A stretch of 64,000 bases of DNA from Thermoleptolyngbya sichuanensis A183 (GCF_013177315.1 NZ_CP053661.1:2604001-2668000); one strand, 5' to 3'; numbered from the stretch's first letter, positions 8,886 through 18,355 are shown. Made by a program: numbers and translations. Notes: generated from the sequence alone by a model not told the origin.

Positions 8886-8886
8886 A

Positions 8887-8913
8887 GAGGAGAGAAGTTT
8901 CGGAAGTCTCCTC
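8887..8913 (+). terminator. Possible terminator after rimM
   Basis: GAGGAGA and TCTCCTC can pair around a 13-base loop directly behind the rimM stop codon, followed by CTACTTTCTCTT. The U-tract is poor, so this is a weak candidate. Confidence 0.4.
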
Positions 8914-8992
8914 CTACTTTCTCTTACTTAAGGGGGATTTAAGGATTGAGGGGATTTAAGGGCGATCGCCTCACCAAGACTCAAACCAGCCC

Positions 8993-10339
8993 CTAAGCCG
9001 TTGCCTTCAGCAGGTCAGTCAGCATCGACACCATCTGGTCAATATGGCGCTTCTCGATCATCAGCGGCGGCGATAGGGCAATAATGTCGCCCGTGGTGCG
9101 GATTAACAGACCCTGCTCATAGGCCCGCACAAACACATCAAAGGCGCGGGCAGTCGGCCTCCCCGGAATCGACTCTAGCTCGATGCCACCCACCAGACCC
9201 AGATTGCGAACGTCGATAACATGGGGCAGCCCCTTCAGCGAATGCAGCGCGTCTTGCCAATAGCCCGACAGGTCGTTTGCCCGCTGGAATAGGCCGTCTT
9301 CTTCGTAGACATCCAGCGTCGCTAGGGCCGCCGCGCAGGCCACCGGATGTCCAGAATACGTGTAGCCGTGGAATAGCTCGATGGCGTTTTCGGGCCCGTG
9401 CATAAAGGCATCGTAGATATGCTTGCGGACGAAAACTGCTCCCATTGGCACGGTGCCGTTGGTAATGCCCTTGGCGACGGTGATCATGTCTGGCAGCACG
9501 CCAAAATAGTCTGCCGCAAAGGGCGCACCCAGCCGCCCAAAGCCCGTAATCACCTCGTCAAAAATCAGCAGAATGCCATACTTGTCGCAAATTTCTCGCA
9601 GACGCTGCAAGTAGCCGACGGGGGGAATCAGCACGCCCGTCGAACCCGCCACAGGTTCCACAATCACAGCGGCAATGTTTGACGCATCGTGTAGCGCCAC
9701 AATCCGCTCTAGGTCATCGGCCAGGTGTGCGCCCCAGGCGGGCTGTCCTTTGCTGAAGGCATTGTGTTCCAGGCTGTGGGTGTGGGGCAGGTGGTCTACG
9801 CCCGTCAGCAGCCCGCCGAAGAATTTGCGAACCGTGGGAATGCCGCCGACGGAGATGCCGCCAAAGTTGACCCCGTGATAGCCGCGCTCGCGCCCGATCA
9901 GCCGCTGGCGAGTGCCGTCGCCCTTAGCCCGATGATAGGCGATCGCAATTTTCAGCGCCGATTCCACCGCCTCAGACCCAGAGTTGGCGAAAAACACATG
10001 GTCGAGATCCCCCGGCAGCATCTTCGCCAGCCGATCCGCCAGTTGAAACGCGCCCGGATGCCCCATCTGAAACGCTGGAGCATAGTCCATCGTGTTGACC
10101 TGGCGGCTGACGGCTTCGGCAATTTTGACGCGGCAATGTCCGGCATTGACGCACCACAGTCCCGCCGTGCCATCCAGTACCTGCCGCCCATCGGCGGTCG
10201 TGTAGTGCATATCCTTTGCGGCGACAAACAGTCGAGGATTTGCCTTAAACTGTCGATTAGCAGTAAACGGCATCCAGAACGCTTCCATGTCTGTAGCGCT
10301 GCCGCAAGGGGAATTGGGGTAGGTTAATTCTTGCACCAT
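8993..10339 (-). CDS. Class III aminotransferase (omega-amino acid/beta-alanine--pyruvate type)
   Basis: A 448-residue PLP-dependent class III aminotransferase. Visible elements: MEAFWMPFTANRQFK near the N-terminus, GLWCVNAGHCR, the phosphate loop ANSGSEAVESALK, the substrate-side RGYHGVNFGG, the PLP-ring Asp in ILLIFDEVITGFGRLG, and the Schiff-base Lys in TVAKGITNG. The Phe/Trp-rich N-terminus and GYTYSGHP are typical of beta-alanine:pyruvate and omega-amino-acid:pyruvate transaminases. It moves the amino group of a terminal amine to pyruvate in the cytosol. The precise substrate is not determined by the sequence. It is transcribed alone, convergent with rimM and divergent from the hydrolase gene. 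Confidence 0.9.
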   Translation of the reverse strand: MVQELTYPNSPCGSATDMEAFWMPFTANRQFKANPRLFVAAKDMHYTTADGRQVLDGTAGLWCVNAGHCRVKIAEAVSRQVNTMDYAPAFQMGHPGAFQLADRLAKMLPGDLDHVFFANSGSEAVESALKIAIAYHRAKGDGTRQRLIGRERGYHGVNFGGISVGGIPTVRKFFGGLLTGVDHLPHTHSLEHNAFSKGQPAWGAHLADDLERIVALHDASNIAAVIVEPVAGSTGVLIPPVGYLQRLREICDKYGILLIFDEVITGFGRLGAPFAADYFGVLPDMITVAKGITNGTVPMGAVFVRKHIYDAFMHGPENAIELFHGYTYSGHPVACAAALATLDVYEEDGLFQRANDLSGYWQDALHSLKGLPHVIDVRNLGLVGGIELESIPGRPTARAFDVFVRAYEQGLLIRTTGDIIALSPPLMIEKRHIDQMVSMLTDLLKATA

Positions 10340-10583
10340 AATGCTGGGTCGCTCCTCGCCAAATGGCTTCAGTTAAATAGCCGTCAAACGCCTGAAATAC
10401 TTACGATTCAGCCATTCTAGCGCCAGCCCGACCACCTATCCCTAATTATGACCATCCGTTAACACGGCGTAATACAGATAGGGTTTCAGAAATTAGGATT
10501 GCAGAAAAGTAGAATAACTTGAACCTTTGTCTAGCTTGCCCTAAATCCCATTCTCCAAAAATGGGTAGATTTGTATTTCTTAA

Positions 10584-11291
10584 ATGCTGACAAATAGATT
10601 AATGAGCAAAGTTGAAAACAAAATCAAAGCCATCGTCTTGGTGCATGGTTTTTGGGCGGACGGCTCTTGCTACCGTGAAATCATCCCGACGCTTTTGGCA
10701 GAAGGCTATGAAGTTGTTGCCGTTCAAAACCCATTGACTTCTCTAGTAGACGACATTGCAGCTACGAAACGTGCTTTGGATCGGATCGAGGGGAACTGTC
10801 TTTTGGTGGGCCATTCATGGGGTGGTTTTGTCATTACCGAAATTGGCAATGACGAACGGGTTTTAGGCTTGGTATATCTTGCTGCACTTGTGCCTGATAC
10901 TGGTGAATCCATGATGGATTTGATGAGTAAGTACGGCGCTCCATCGCCCCATTTTCAAGAGCAGAATGGCTTCGTTTGGATTTCCAGAAAAGGCGTTGAA
11001 GAAGTTTTGGTGCACGATCTTTCGGAAGTAGATCAGGCATTACTATATGCAGCCCAAACTCCGCCCTCCGTTTCTCTGATGGCAGCCAAAGCAAGTTCTG
11101 CGGCATGGAAACAAAAGGCAAGCTGGTATGTTTTAGCAGCGGAAGATAAAGCAGTTCCCCCAAATTTGCAGCATGAATTATCTCAACGAATGGGTGCAGA
11201 AACGACTGTCGTAAAGTCAAGCCATTTCCCGATGATTTCGTATCCGCAAGATGTTTTGAATGTAATTAGGAAGGCGGCGACAAATTGTTGA
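10584..11291 (+). CDS. Alpha/beta hydrolase, probably acquired horizontally
   Basis: A 235-residue alpha/beta hydrolase. IVLVHGFWADGSCY forms the first strand and oxyanion loop, GHSWGG the nucleophile elbow with Ser, VLAAEDKAVPP the acid region and VKSSHFPMIS the catalytic His. The small size and the HG(F)WADGSCY start resemble the salicylate-esterase/AHL-lactonase-like cluster of bacterial hydrolases. The substrate is unknown. Two ATG codons (10584 and 10602) are possible starts and neither has a clear ribosome binding site. The gene is visibly richer in A+T than its neighbours and has no HIP1 sites, unlike most other genes here; both suggest recent transfer. Confidence 0.85.
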   Translation: MLTNRLMSKVENKIKAIVLVHGFWADGSCYREIIPTLLAEGYEVVAVQNPLTSLVDDIAATKRALDRIEGNCLLVGHSWGGFVITEIGNDERVLGLVYLAALVPDTGESMMDLMSKYGAPSPHFQEQNGFVWISRKGVEEVLVHDLSEVDQALLYAAQTPPSVSLMAAKASSAAWKQKASWYVLAAEDKAVPPNLQHELSQRMGAETTVVKSSHFPMISYPQDVLNVIRKAATNC

Positions 11292-11339
11292 GAATGAGCA
11301 AACCTGGCATGGGGTCGCACCATTTCTTCATCCCCTTGC

Positions 11340-11345
11340 TATAAT
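11340..11345 (+). promoter_or_regulatory. -10 box of the tmRNA promoter
   Basis: A perfect TATAAT lies 26 bases before the first paired base of the tmRNA acceptor stem. No good -35 box is visible. The tmRNA is processed at its 5' end, so the small offset is expected. Confidence 0.65.
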
Positions 11346-11371
11346 GTGATGAGGCATACAGATGCCCTCAT

Positions 11372-11760
11372 GGGGCTGTCACGGTTTCGACGTTTTGGCG
11401 AACACTACCTTGTGATGCAGGCCGAGAGCGGGCTACCTCTCGTTAATCAATGGCTCAAACCAACGTACATGCGAACAACATCGTACCTTTTGCTCGTAAG
11501 CGCGTAGCTGTTGCTGCCGCCTAACAACCTCCTTACGGTTCGAGCGTCTGCGATTTGACTCCGTTAAGGATTGCAGACCAACCCCCAACGGATGCTCCGG
11601 ATGATTGCCTCTGGTCAATCTCCGGCTAAGACCCTACCAGAGCATCCCACTGTCCGGGATAAGTGACAGTCCCCGCCCTGAGGGTCACCAGGGCTAAGCC
11701 TGTGAATGAGTGAGGTACCAATACCCAGGACGGACAGGAGTTCGACTCTCCTCAGCTCCA
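11372..11760 (+). ncRNA. ssrA: Transfer-messenger RNA (tmRNA)
   Basis: The 5' end GGGGCTGTCACGGTTTCGAC and the 3' end with GGAGTTCGACTCTCC plus CAGCTCC are the tRNA-like parts of a one-piece tmRNA. The acceptor stem GGGGCTG/CAGCTCC pairs in all seven positions, counting one G-U. CCA is not encoded after the discriminator A. tmRNA rescues ribosomes stalled on mRNAs without stop codons together with SmpB, and marks the products for proteolysis. The tag reading frame is at 11471-11524. A terminator follows at 11777-11810. Confidence 0.97.
11471..11524 (+). other. tmRNA proteolysis-tag reading frame
   Basis: The frame GCG AAC AAC ATC GTA ... GCC GCC TAA encodes the tag ANNIVPFARKRVAVAAA (17 residues after the non-encoded first Ala). 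ANNIV and the small hydrophobic C-terminus are typical of cyanobacterial tags. The Ala-rich end is a ClpXP-type degron. The extra Arg within ARKRVAV makes the tag slightly longer than the cyanobacterial tags I remember. Confidence 0.9.
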
Positions 11761-11776
11761 CTTCTCGCAAAAGGCG

Positions 11777-11810
11777 CAAAGCCCCGAAGCTTAAAAACTT
11801 TGGGGCTTTG
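11777..11810 (+). terminator. Terminator of tmRNA
   Basis: CAAAGCCCC pairs perfectly with GGGGCTTTG, with a 16-base AT-rich loop that has its own short helix. It begins 17 bases after the tmRNA end and is followed by TTGT. Confidence 0.8.
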
Positions 11811-11848
11811 TTGTAAGTAGATAGACCAGATTAAAAAACAGATCCTGA

Positions 11849-11883
11849 ACCCTGCGCCGCCCGCGCAGCGGGCGGCGCAGGGT
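11849..11883. repeat. Perfect GC-rich hairpin with 16-bp stem
   Basis: ACCCTGCGCCGCCCGC and GCGGGCGGCGCAGGGT pair without any mismatch around the three-base loop GCA. It stands between the tmRNA terminator and the 3' end of the ExoD gene, and is followed by CTTTGGTTTTG on the plus strand. It could stop transcription from either side, but it is far more stable than a terminator needs to be. Confidence 0.85.
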
Positions 11884-12004
11884 CTTTGGTTTTGTATTTA
11901 TTAATGTCCACCTACTTATTCGTTTTAGGAATAGGTTGTATTTGTTGTGGAAATAGAAGGACTAAGAGCGATCGCCCTCTCCGTTTACCCACCAACCTCT
12001 CCGG

Positions 12005-12637
12005 TTACCCGCCAAGGTTAAGCACGGTCTCCTTGAACAGGTCGATCGCGGCGCGGACGGCGGTATAGCCGAAGGTGAGTACCGCCGTGGTCAGCGTTGC
12101 CCCCATGACGCACAGCACCAGTCCACCCAGGCTGATTGCGCCATCGTCGTCTAGCAGGCCGAACCCGGTGACGAAAATGCCCATTGCGGGCAGCGTGTTG
12201 GTCAGGGGGATGGGGATCATCATGGAAATGGCCATGAGGGCGATCGCCACGCCAATCACCACGCGCCCCGACAAGCTCGTGCAAACGGGCGTGAGTCGGG
12301 GACGAGACAGCGCTTCAATTCGCCGCAGCCAGGGTAGCCCAGCATTTAGCACGCCCTGCACCTGCTTCAAATCGAGCGCGTGCTGCTTAAACTTTTCGGG
12401 AAACCAGGGCGTTTCTCGCCCCGCAATCAACTGTACTGCCAGCAAAAACAGCAGAATCCCGAAGGGGACAGAATAGCCCGGAGCCGGAATTGGCAGCGCC
12501 GACGGCAGCGCCAGCAGCACAAACAAAAAACCAAAAATTCGCTCACCCGCTAGGTTCAAAATATCGGCAAGTGTGACTTTTTCGGGCGGGTTTTCGTCAA
12601 AAAAATAGCGTTGCAGTTCGGTTGAGAGTCGAGCCAC
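12005..12637 (-). CDS. ExoD-family membrane protein
   Basis: A 210-residue protein. The N-terminus MARLSTELQRYF and the region LADILNLAGERIFGFLFVLLALPSALP are the signature of the ExoD family (exopolysaccharide synthesis, ExoD). Hydrophobic stretches near residues 37-75, 127-150 and 165-195 indicate an inner-membrane protein with about four spans. ExoD was first linked to exopolysaccharide production and alkaline tolerance in rhizobia; its biochemical function is not known. The family is widespread in cyanobacteria. The gene is downstream of ahcY on the same strand, with a hairpin between them. Confidence 0.85.
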   Translation of the reverse strand: MARLSTELQRYFFDENPPEKVTLADILNLAGERIFGFLFVLLALPSALPIPAPGYSVPFGILLFLLAVQLIAGRETPWFPEKFKQHALDLKQVQGVLNAGLPWLRRIEALSRPRLTPVCTSLSGRVVIGVAIALMAISMMIPIPLTNTLPAMGIFVTGFGLLDDDGAISLGGLVLCVMGATLTTAVLTFGYTAVRAAIDLFKETVLNLGG

Positions 12638-12666
12638 GTTTGGGGGAAGAGATGAGGGGTAGGGGT

Positions 12667-12701
12667 TTCCTGTTTCGGATGGGATGCACCCGAAACAGGA
12701 A
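12667..12701 (-). terminator. Strong hairpin behind ahcY
   Basis: TTCCTGTTTCGG and CCGAAACAGGAA pair perfectly over 12 bases around an 11-base loop. A second small inverted repeat (CTTAGG...CCTAAG) lies between it and the ahcY stop codon. No U-tract follows, so it may be a transcript end-stabilising structure rather than a true terminator. Confidence 0.55.
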
Positions 12702-12722
12702 CTAAACTTAGGTCTTTAAGGC

Positions 12723-14565
<1,843 letters not shown>

Positions 14566-14808
14566 ATGGAACCTGGTAGTCGAAACGACACCTCTCCTGA
14601 AACCCCGCTTTACCGCGCTGCTGAGATTGCAGGCACTTTCATCGCCGTGTTGACGCTGGTTGTTCCTGTGGCAGCGATCGCCTATTTTTCAACCCCGATT
14701 CCGCCATCGTCGCTGCCGACTCGAACCATCCAAGCACCGACGGTCACCGTACCGACAGTTACCGAGTCATCCATTTGGAATCGCCACCATCCCCTACAGC
14801 CCAAATAA
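14566..14808 (+). CDS. Small single-span membrane protein, unknown
   Basis: An 80-residue frame with a polar N-terminus, one hydrophobic segment (TFIAVLTLVVPVAAIAYF, about 25-42) and a Pro/Thr/Val-rich tail. The organisation would suit a small membrane-anchored protein with its tail on the far side. Codon use looks like that of the genome and a HIP1 site is present. I do not recognise the family and there is no clear ribosome binding site. A dispersed repeat begins 16 bases after the stop. Confidence 0.45.
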   Translation: MEPGSRNDTSPETPLYRAAEIAGTFIAVLTLVVPVAAIAYFSTPIPPSSLPTRTIQAPTVTVPTVTESSIWNRHHPLQPK

Positions 14809-14824
14809 TGACCCAAATAATGAC

Positions 14825-14914
14825 AGGACTTACGCTCTTGCAATAAGTTTGCTGGGTTTTGGGCGATTTCTCGCGGGCGCAGCCCGCGAGAAATCATCGA
14901 GCTGCATAAGTCCT
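14825..14914 (+). mobile_element. About 90-bp palindromic dispersed repeat, copy 2 (MITE-like)
   Basis: Ends are inverted repeats: AGGACTTACGC on the left and GCATAAGTCCT on the right, one mismatch. The centre has GATTTCTCGCGGGC and GCCCGCGAGAAATC as a long palindrome. The whole unit aligns with the reverse complement of 7700-7788. This copy is the better preserved one. No target-site duplication is evident. Confidence 0.75.
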
Positions 14915-14949
14915 AAATGAAGCACTTGTAAAGCACTCGTCAGGCGCAG

Positions 14950-15028
14950 AGGCTAGGGGCTGTCATCAATGGTCTACCTAGCATGTCTACTCAACATCTG
15001 GTTACTTGGAAGGTTCAGCCCCTAGCCT
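14950..15028. repeat. 13-bp perfect inverted repeat with 53-bp spacer
   Basis: AGGCTAGGGGCTG (14950-14962) and CAGCCCCTAGCCT (15016-15028) are exact inverted copies. The unit lies downstream of both neighbouring genes. It could be a large hairpin ending both transcripts, or the ends of a very small element. Confidence 0.6.
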
Positions 15029-15104
15029 GATTTGTTTGGACGGGCGCGATACGGCTGATTCCTCAAGGCTTCTGAAGTTAACGTATCGGAATTAATGCCG
15101 CGCT

Positions 15105-16067
15105 CTAGGGCTTGCTGAGCCAGAGGGCTATGGGAAAGATCAGATACTCCAGGAAAAACAGCTTCCAGATGAACTGATAGAACTGGGCGATCGCCCTGCG
15201 GTCGTCTAGATTGACCTGTCGCTGTTGCCACCAGAGGGCCGCCAGCGCCAGTCCGTGCGTCGCTATCAGCCAGCCCGTAGAGGCGCGAGACAGAGCAGGT
15301 GCAGCCACAATGATGCCCCCATAGCAAGCGCTGATCAGTCCCAGCACGATGCGAAACACGGGGCGCTTGCCCAGACTGAGGGCAAAGGTGCGGATGTGGT
15401 AGCGGCGATCGCCCTCTAGGTCGGGAATGTCTTTGCAGAGGGCGATCGCCCCCGTGAAGCCCAGAATGAACAGCGTCAGTGCCCAAACTTCTGCCGGGAT
15501 GCCGCTGGGCAGCCCCAGCACGCTGCTAAAGTGCAGAAACAGCCCCAGGTTTACAATTGCGCCGCGCACCGTGAAGATACACAGCGAGGCCCACACAGGA
15601 AACCGCTTCAGACGGATGGGCGGCAATGAGTAGGCTGTGCCAATCAGCAGGCTGAGTCCGACCGTCGCCAGCAGCCAGGGCCCACCCCCTGCCGCCAGCA
15701 TCAACGCCAGCAGCCCACAAATTGCCACGATTGCCCAGCCCTGCTGCCGCGAAAACTCGCCCGATGCCAGCGGCAGGTGTGGCTTGTTGACCCGGTCAAT
15801 ATCCACATCCTCAAGCTGGTTTAGCCCGACGATGTAGACATTACCGCAGAGACAGGCGAAGAGGGCAATTCCTATAGGGATCGCTTCGCGAATCGCCACG
15901 GCTTCCCACGAGGCACTGAACGGTTGGGCAACCTGAGAGCGGGCGATCGCAAAAATTCCTGCCACGCTGAGCGTTGTCCCGATAATCGTATGGGGTCGAG
16001 AAAATTTCCAAAAAGCGTAGAGCGCAGTAGATGCAGTAGAAGCTGACTTAGGCGAACGATCATCCAT
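15105..16067 (-). CDS. hpt: Homogentisate phytyltransferase (UbiA family)
   Basis: A UbiA-type prenyltransferase that joins phytyl diphosphate to homogentisate with loss of CO2, the committed step of tocopherol (vitamin E) synthesis, in a membrane. The N-terminus FWKFSRPHTIIGTTLS, the first Asp-rich motif NQLEDVDIDRVNKPHLPLA and the second one KDIPDLEGDRRY match the cyanobacterial/plastid enzyme. Eight to nine hydrophobic spans follow the usual pattern. I place the start at the ATG at 16067 (320 residues). The frame is open to 16154, but the extra 29 residues are encoded by a 12-base tandem repeat (MLHQMLH...) and are unlike the family. It is divergent from the HMG-CoA reductase gene. Confidence 0.92.
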   Translation of the reverse strand: MDDRSPKSASTASTALYAFWKFSRPHTIIGTTLSVAGIFAIARSQVAQPFSASWEAVAIREAIPIGIALFACLCGNVYIVGLNQLEDVDIDRVNKPHLPLASGEFSRQQGWAIVAICGLLALMLAAGGGPWLLATVGLSLLIGTAYSLPPIRLKRFPVWASLCIFTVRGAIVNLGLFLHFSSVLGLPSGIPAEVWALTLFILGFTGAIALCKDIPDLEGDRRYHIRTFALSLGKRPVFRIVLGLISACYGGIIVAAPALSRASTGWLIATHGLALAALWWQQRQVNLDDRRAIAQFYQFIWKLFFLEYLIFPIALWLSKP

Positions 16068-16111
16068 TAGAAATTCACTAAGCGTGTATAGGTATAGCTG
16101 GTGCATGATCC

Positions 16112-16147
16112 GGTGCAACATCTGGTGCAACATCTGATGCAACAGAT
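16112..16147. repeat. 12-bp tandem repeat upstream of hpt
   Basis: Two exact copies of GGTGCAACATCT and one near-copy, in the leader of hpt. It lies inside the possible N-terminal extension of hpt, where it would encode repeated Met-Leu-His-Gln. Confidence 0.75.
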
Positions 16148-16154
16148 CATGCAA

Positions 16155-16466
16155 TCATGCAAAACATTGAACTCCCGCCTCCACCGTGCCGATCCTCGGT
16201 CAGCGGATCAGTGGAAATACGGGAAATCCTGCCAGGACTTAGGATAGTTCACCTGTTGGGCGATCGCACGTTCCCTGCCCAAAAGTCCCGTGGCCAGTCC
16301 GAAAAACTGACCCGCTTTTTCCCGACTTGCAAATTTGCTGCATAACCTGGGAATCAAGGGGTTAGGGTTCACAAAGACAGAGCCAAGTCAGGACTGACCC
16401 GCTCGAAGCCGCCGAGCCTAAATCCCTCAGCCCTCCTACTCTCAACTCGCGCTCTCACCGCCATCC
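16155..16466. other. Intergenic region between divergent hpt and HMG-CoA reductase
   Basis: About 310 bases, or 400 if hpt starts at 16067. It must hold the promoters for both genes. I see no clear operator or small gene in it. Confidence 0.45.
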
Positions 16467-17759
16467 ATGTCTACCTACGCCCAGCACGCCGGCCAGCACC
16501 TCGCGCAACTGCTCCAGTCGCGCACCGTTCCTCAGCTTGAGCAAGCCCTCCAGCCCAAGCCCCAGGAGCCGCCGCCCCAGTTTCCTGGCGGGTCGCGGAT
16601 TACGCCTGCTGCCGTCGATCGCCGCTGGAAGGCCCTGGGCGCAGCAGAGAATCTGCAAGCTGCCCTGCTCGATCCGCAAACAGCTGAGCAGATGCAGGCT
16701 TACCGCAACAACATTGAGAACTTCATCGGCACGGTCAAGGTTCCTGTCGGTATTGCCGGGCCGCTGCGGGTGAATGGCCTGTTTGCCCAGGGCGATTACT
16801 ACGTGCCCCTGGCAACGACGGAAGCGGCGCTGGTTGCCTCCTATAGCCGGGGGGCACACCTGCTAACGGCGGCAGGCGGCTGCACTACACTGCTGCTCAA
16901 TGAGGGTCTGGGTCGCGCTCCGGGCTTTGCCTTTGCCAATTTGGTCGATGCAGGCAAGTTTGTCATGTGGGCGATCGCCCAGCAAGACACCTTCCGCCAA
17001 GTCGCCGAAGCCACCACGCGCCACGGCAAGCTGATCGACCTGCGGGTAACCGTCGAGGGCAACCACGTCTACCTCGACTTCCAGTTCACCACGGGCGATG
17101 CCTCCGGGCAAAACATGGTCACCATCGCCACCCAGGCCATTTGTGACTACATTCAGCAGCACGCGCCAATCCAGCCGCAGTATGCCTTCGTAGAAGCCAA
17201 CCTGTCGGGCGACAAGAAAGCCAGCGCCCAGTCGTTTCTGTCGGTGCGCGGCAAGAAAGTCACCGCTGAGGCCACACTGCCCGCCGATCTGGTCGCAAAA
17301 TGCCTGCACGCCACGCCCGCCCAAATGGTGGACTATTGGCGGATGTCGGCCCTGGCAGGCACGCTGACGGGCACTATCGGCGTGCAGGGGCACTACGCCA
17401 ACGGCCTCGCCGCCCTCTATCTCGCCTGCGGCCAGGATGTCGCCTGCGTCGCCGAGTCTGCTGTGGGTGTCACCCGGTTTGAAGTCACACCCGATGGTTC
17501 CCTCTATGCCGCTGTGACCCTGCCGAATCTCGTGGTGGGCACGGTCGGCGGCGGCACGGGACTGCCTAGCCAGCAGGCGTGTCTAACCCTGCTAGGACTG
17601 GCTGGTAGTGGTCACGCCCGCGCCTTTGCCGAAGTTTGCGCCGGACTGCTGCTGGCGGGCGAACTTTCGATCATCGGCGCGCTGACCTCCGGTGAGTTTA
17701 CCCGCGCCCATGAGCGGCGGGCCCGACGAAAGGGGAGCGGAGAGGGAGAGCGAGCATGA
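16467..17759 (+). CDS. Hydroxymethylglutaryl-CoA reductase (HMG-CoA reductase)
   Basis: A 430-residue protein with all the main HMG-CoA reductase signatures: ENFIGTVKVPVGIAGPL (84-100), PLATTEAALVASYSRGA (114-130), FTTGDASGQNM (207-217), LSGDKKASAQSFLSVRGKKV (246-265) and LPNLVVGTVGGGTGLP (352-367). The four catalytic residues are present: Glu119, Lys250, Asp324 (CGQD) and His415 (TRAHERR). The enzyme reduces HMG-CoA to mevalonate with two NAD(P)H. The DKK motif and the C-terminal His place it with class I enzymes, but it has no membrane anchor. Cyanobacteria make isoprenoids by the MEP route, so this gene needs another explanation. Codon use and HIP1 content look native. Confidence 0.92.
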   Translation: MSTYAQHAGQHLAQLLQSRTVPQLEQALQPKPQEPPPQFPGGSRITPAAVDRRWKALGAAENLQAALLDPQTAEQMQAYRNNIENFIGTVKVPVGIAGPLRVNGLFAQGDYYVPLATTEAALVASYSRGAHLLTAAGGCTTLLLNEGLGRAPGFAFANLVDAGKFVMWAIAQQDTFRQVAEATTRHGKLIDLRVTVEGNHVYLDFQFTTGDASGQNMVTIATQAICDYIQQHAPIQPQYAFVEANLSGDKKASAQSFLSVRGKKVTAEATLPADLVAKCLHATPAQMVDYWRMSALAGTLTGTIGVQGHYANGLAALYLACGQDVACVAESAVGVTRFEVTPDGSLYAAVTLPNLVVGTVGGGTGLPSQQACLTLLGLAGSGHARAFAEVCAGLLLAGELSIIGALTSGEFTRAHERRARRKGSGEGERA

Positions 17760-17809
17760 AGGGATGGGGTGGTTTTTACTTTCTTCGCTCCTCCGCCAAC
17801 ACCCAACCC

Positions 17810-18223
17810 TCACTCTCCCCAGACATGCACTACCAACTCCCGCGTATGACTGTGGCGGCGGTGTTCCCAGATGTAGATGCTCTGCCAGGTTCCCAACAAG
17901 AGCCGACCGTTACCTACAGGGATTTGTTCGGAGGTATGGGTTAGCACGGTGCGGATGTGGGCGGGCATGTCGTCCGGCCCTTCGGCGCTGTGAATGTATT
18001 GATAGCCTTCGGGAACCAGTTTTGACAGAAAGGTTTCTAGATCCCGCAACACGTCTGGATCAGCATTTTCCTGAATGATTAGGCTGGCAGAAGTGTGGCG
18101 CAGGAACAGATTGCATAGTCCGGTGCGAATGCCCGACTCGGCGACGACCTGCGCCACCTGAGCCGTGACTTTTTGCAGCGTTTTGCCTTGGGTGGAGATG
18201 CGGAGAATTTGCTGGTGCTGCAT
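17810..18223 (-). CDS. YjbQ family protein (UPF0047)
   Basis: A 137-residue protein with the family patterns TGLCNLFLRHTSASLIIQEN and the C-terminal GTWQSIYIWEHRR (Gln and His residues of the putative active site), plus the middle His-containing AHIRTVLTHTSEQIPV. YjbQ/UPF0047 proteins are small trimeric enzymes; E. coli YjbQ has been reported to have weak thiamine-phosphate synthase activity, and the in vivo role is not settled. It converges on the HMG-CoA reductase gene. The upstream 125 bases are an eight-copy tandem repeat, which must be part of its promoter region or leader. Confidence 0.9.
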   Translation of the reverse strand: MQHQQILRISTQGKTLQKVTAQVAQVVAESGIRTGLCNLFLRHTSASLIIQENADPDVLRDLETFLSKLVPEGYQYIHSAEGPDDMPAHIRTVLTHTSEQIPVGNGRLLLGTWQSIYIWEHRRHSHTRELVVHVWGE

Positions 18224-18227
18224 GGTC

Positions 18228-18352
18228 GAGGCGGAGTTCTGTGGAGGCGGAGTTCTGTGGAGGCGGATTTATGTTGAGACGGATTTATGTTAAGGCGGAT
18301 TTATGCTGAGACGGATTTATGTTAAGGCGGATTTATGTTGAGGCGGAGTTAG
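18228..18352. repeat. 16-bp tandem repeat array, 8 copies
   Basis: Eight head-to-tail units of the form GAGGCGGATTTATGTT (variants GAGGCGGAGTTCTGTG, GAGACGGATTTATGTT, AAGGCGGATTTATGCT) keep an exact 16-base period. The array fills the gap between a YjbQ-family gene start (18223) and the 3' end of the next upstream gene (18356). The alternation of GAGACGG and AAGGCGG units indicates duplication of a 32-base dimer. Confidence 0.95.
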
Positions 18353-18355
18353 GAA

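Noticed and set aside
18228-18352. CRISPR array, because of eight regularly spaced similar units
   Set aside because: The period is 16 bases with no unique spacer sequence; it is a plain tandem repeat.
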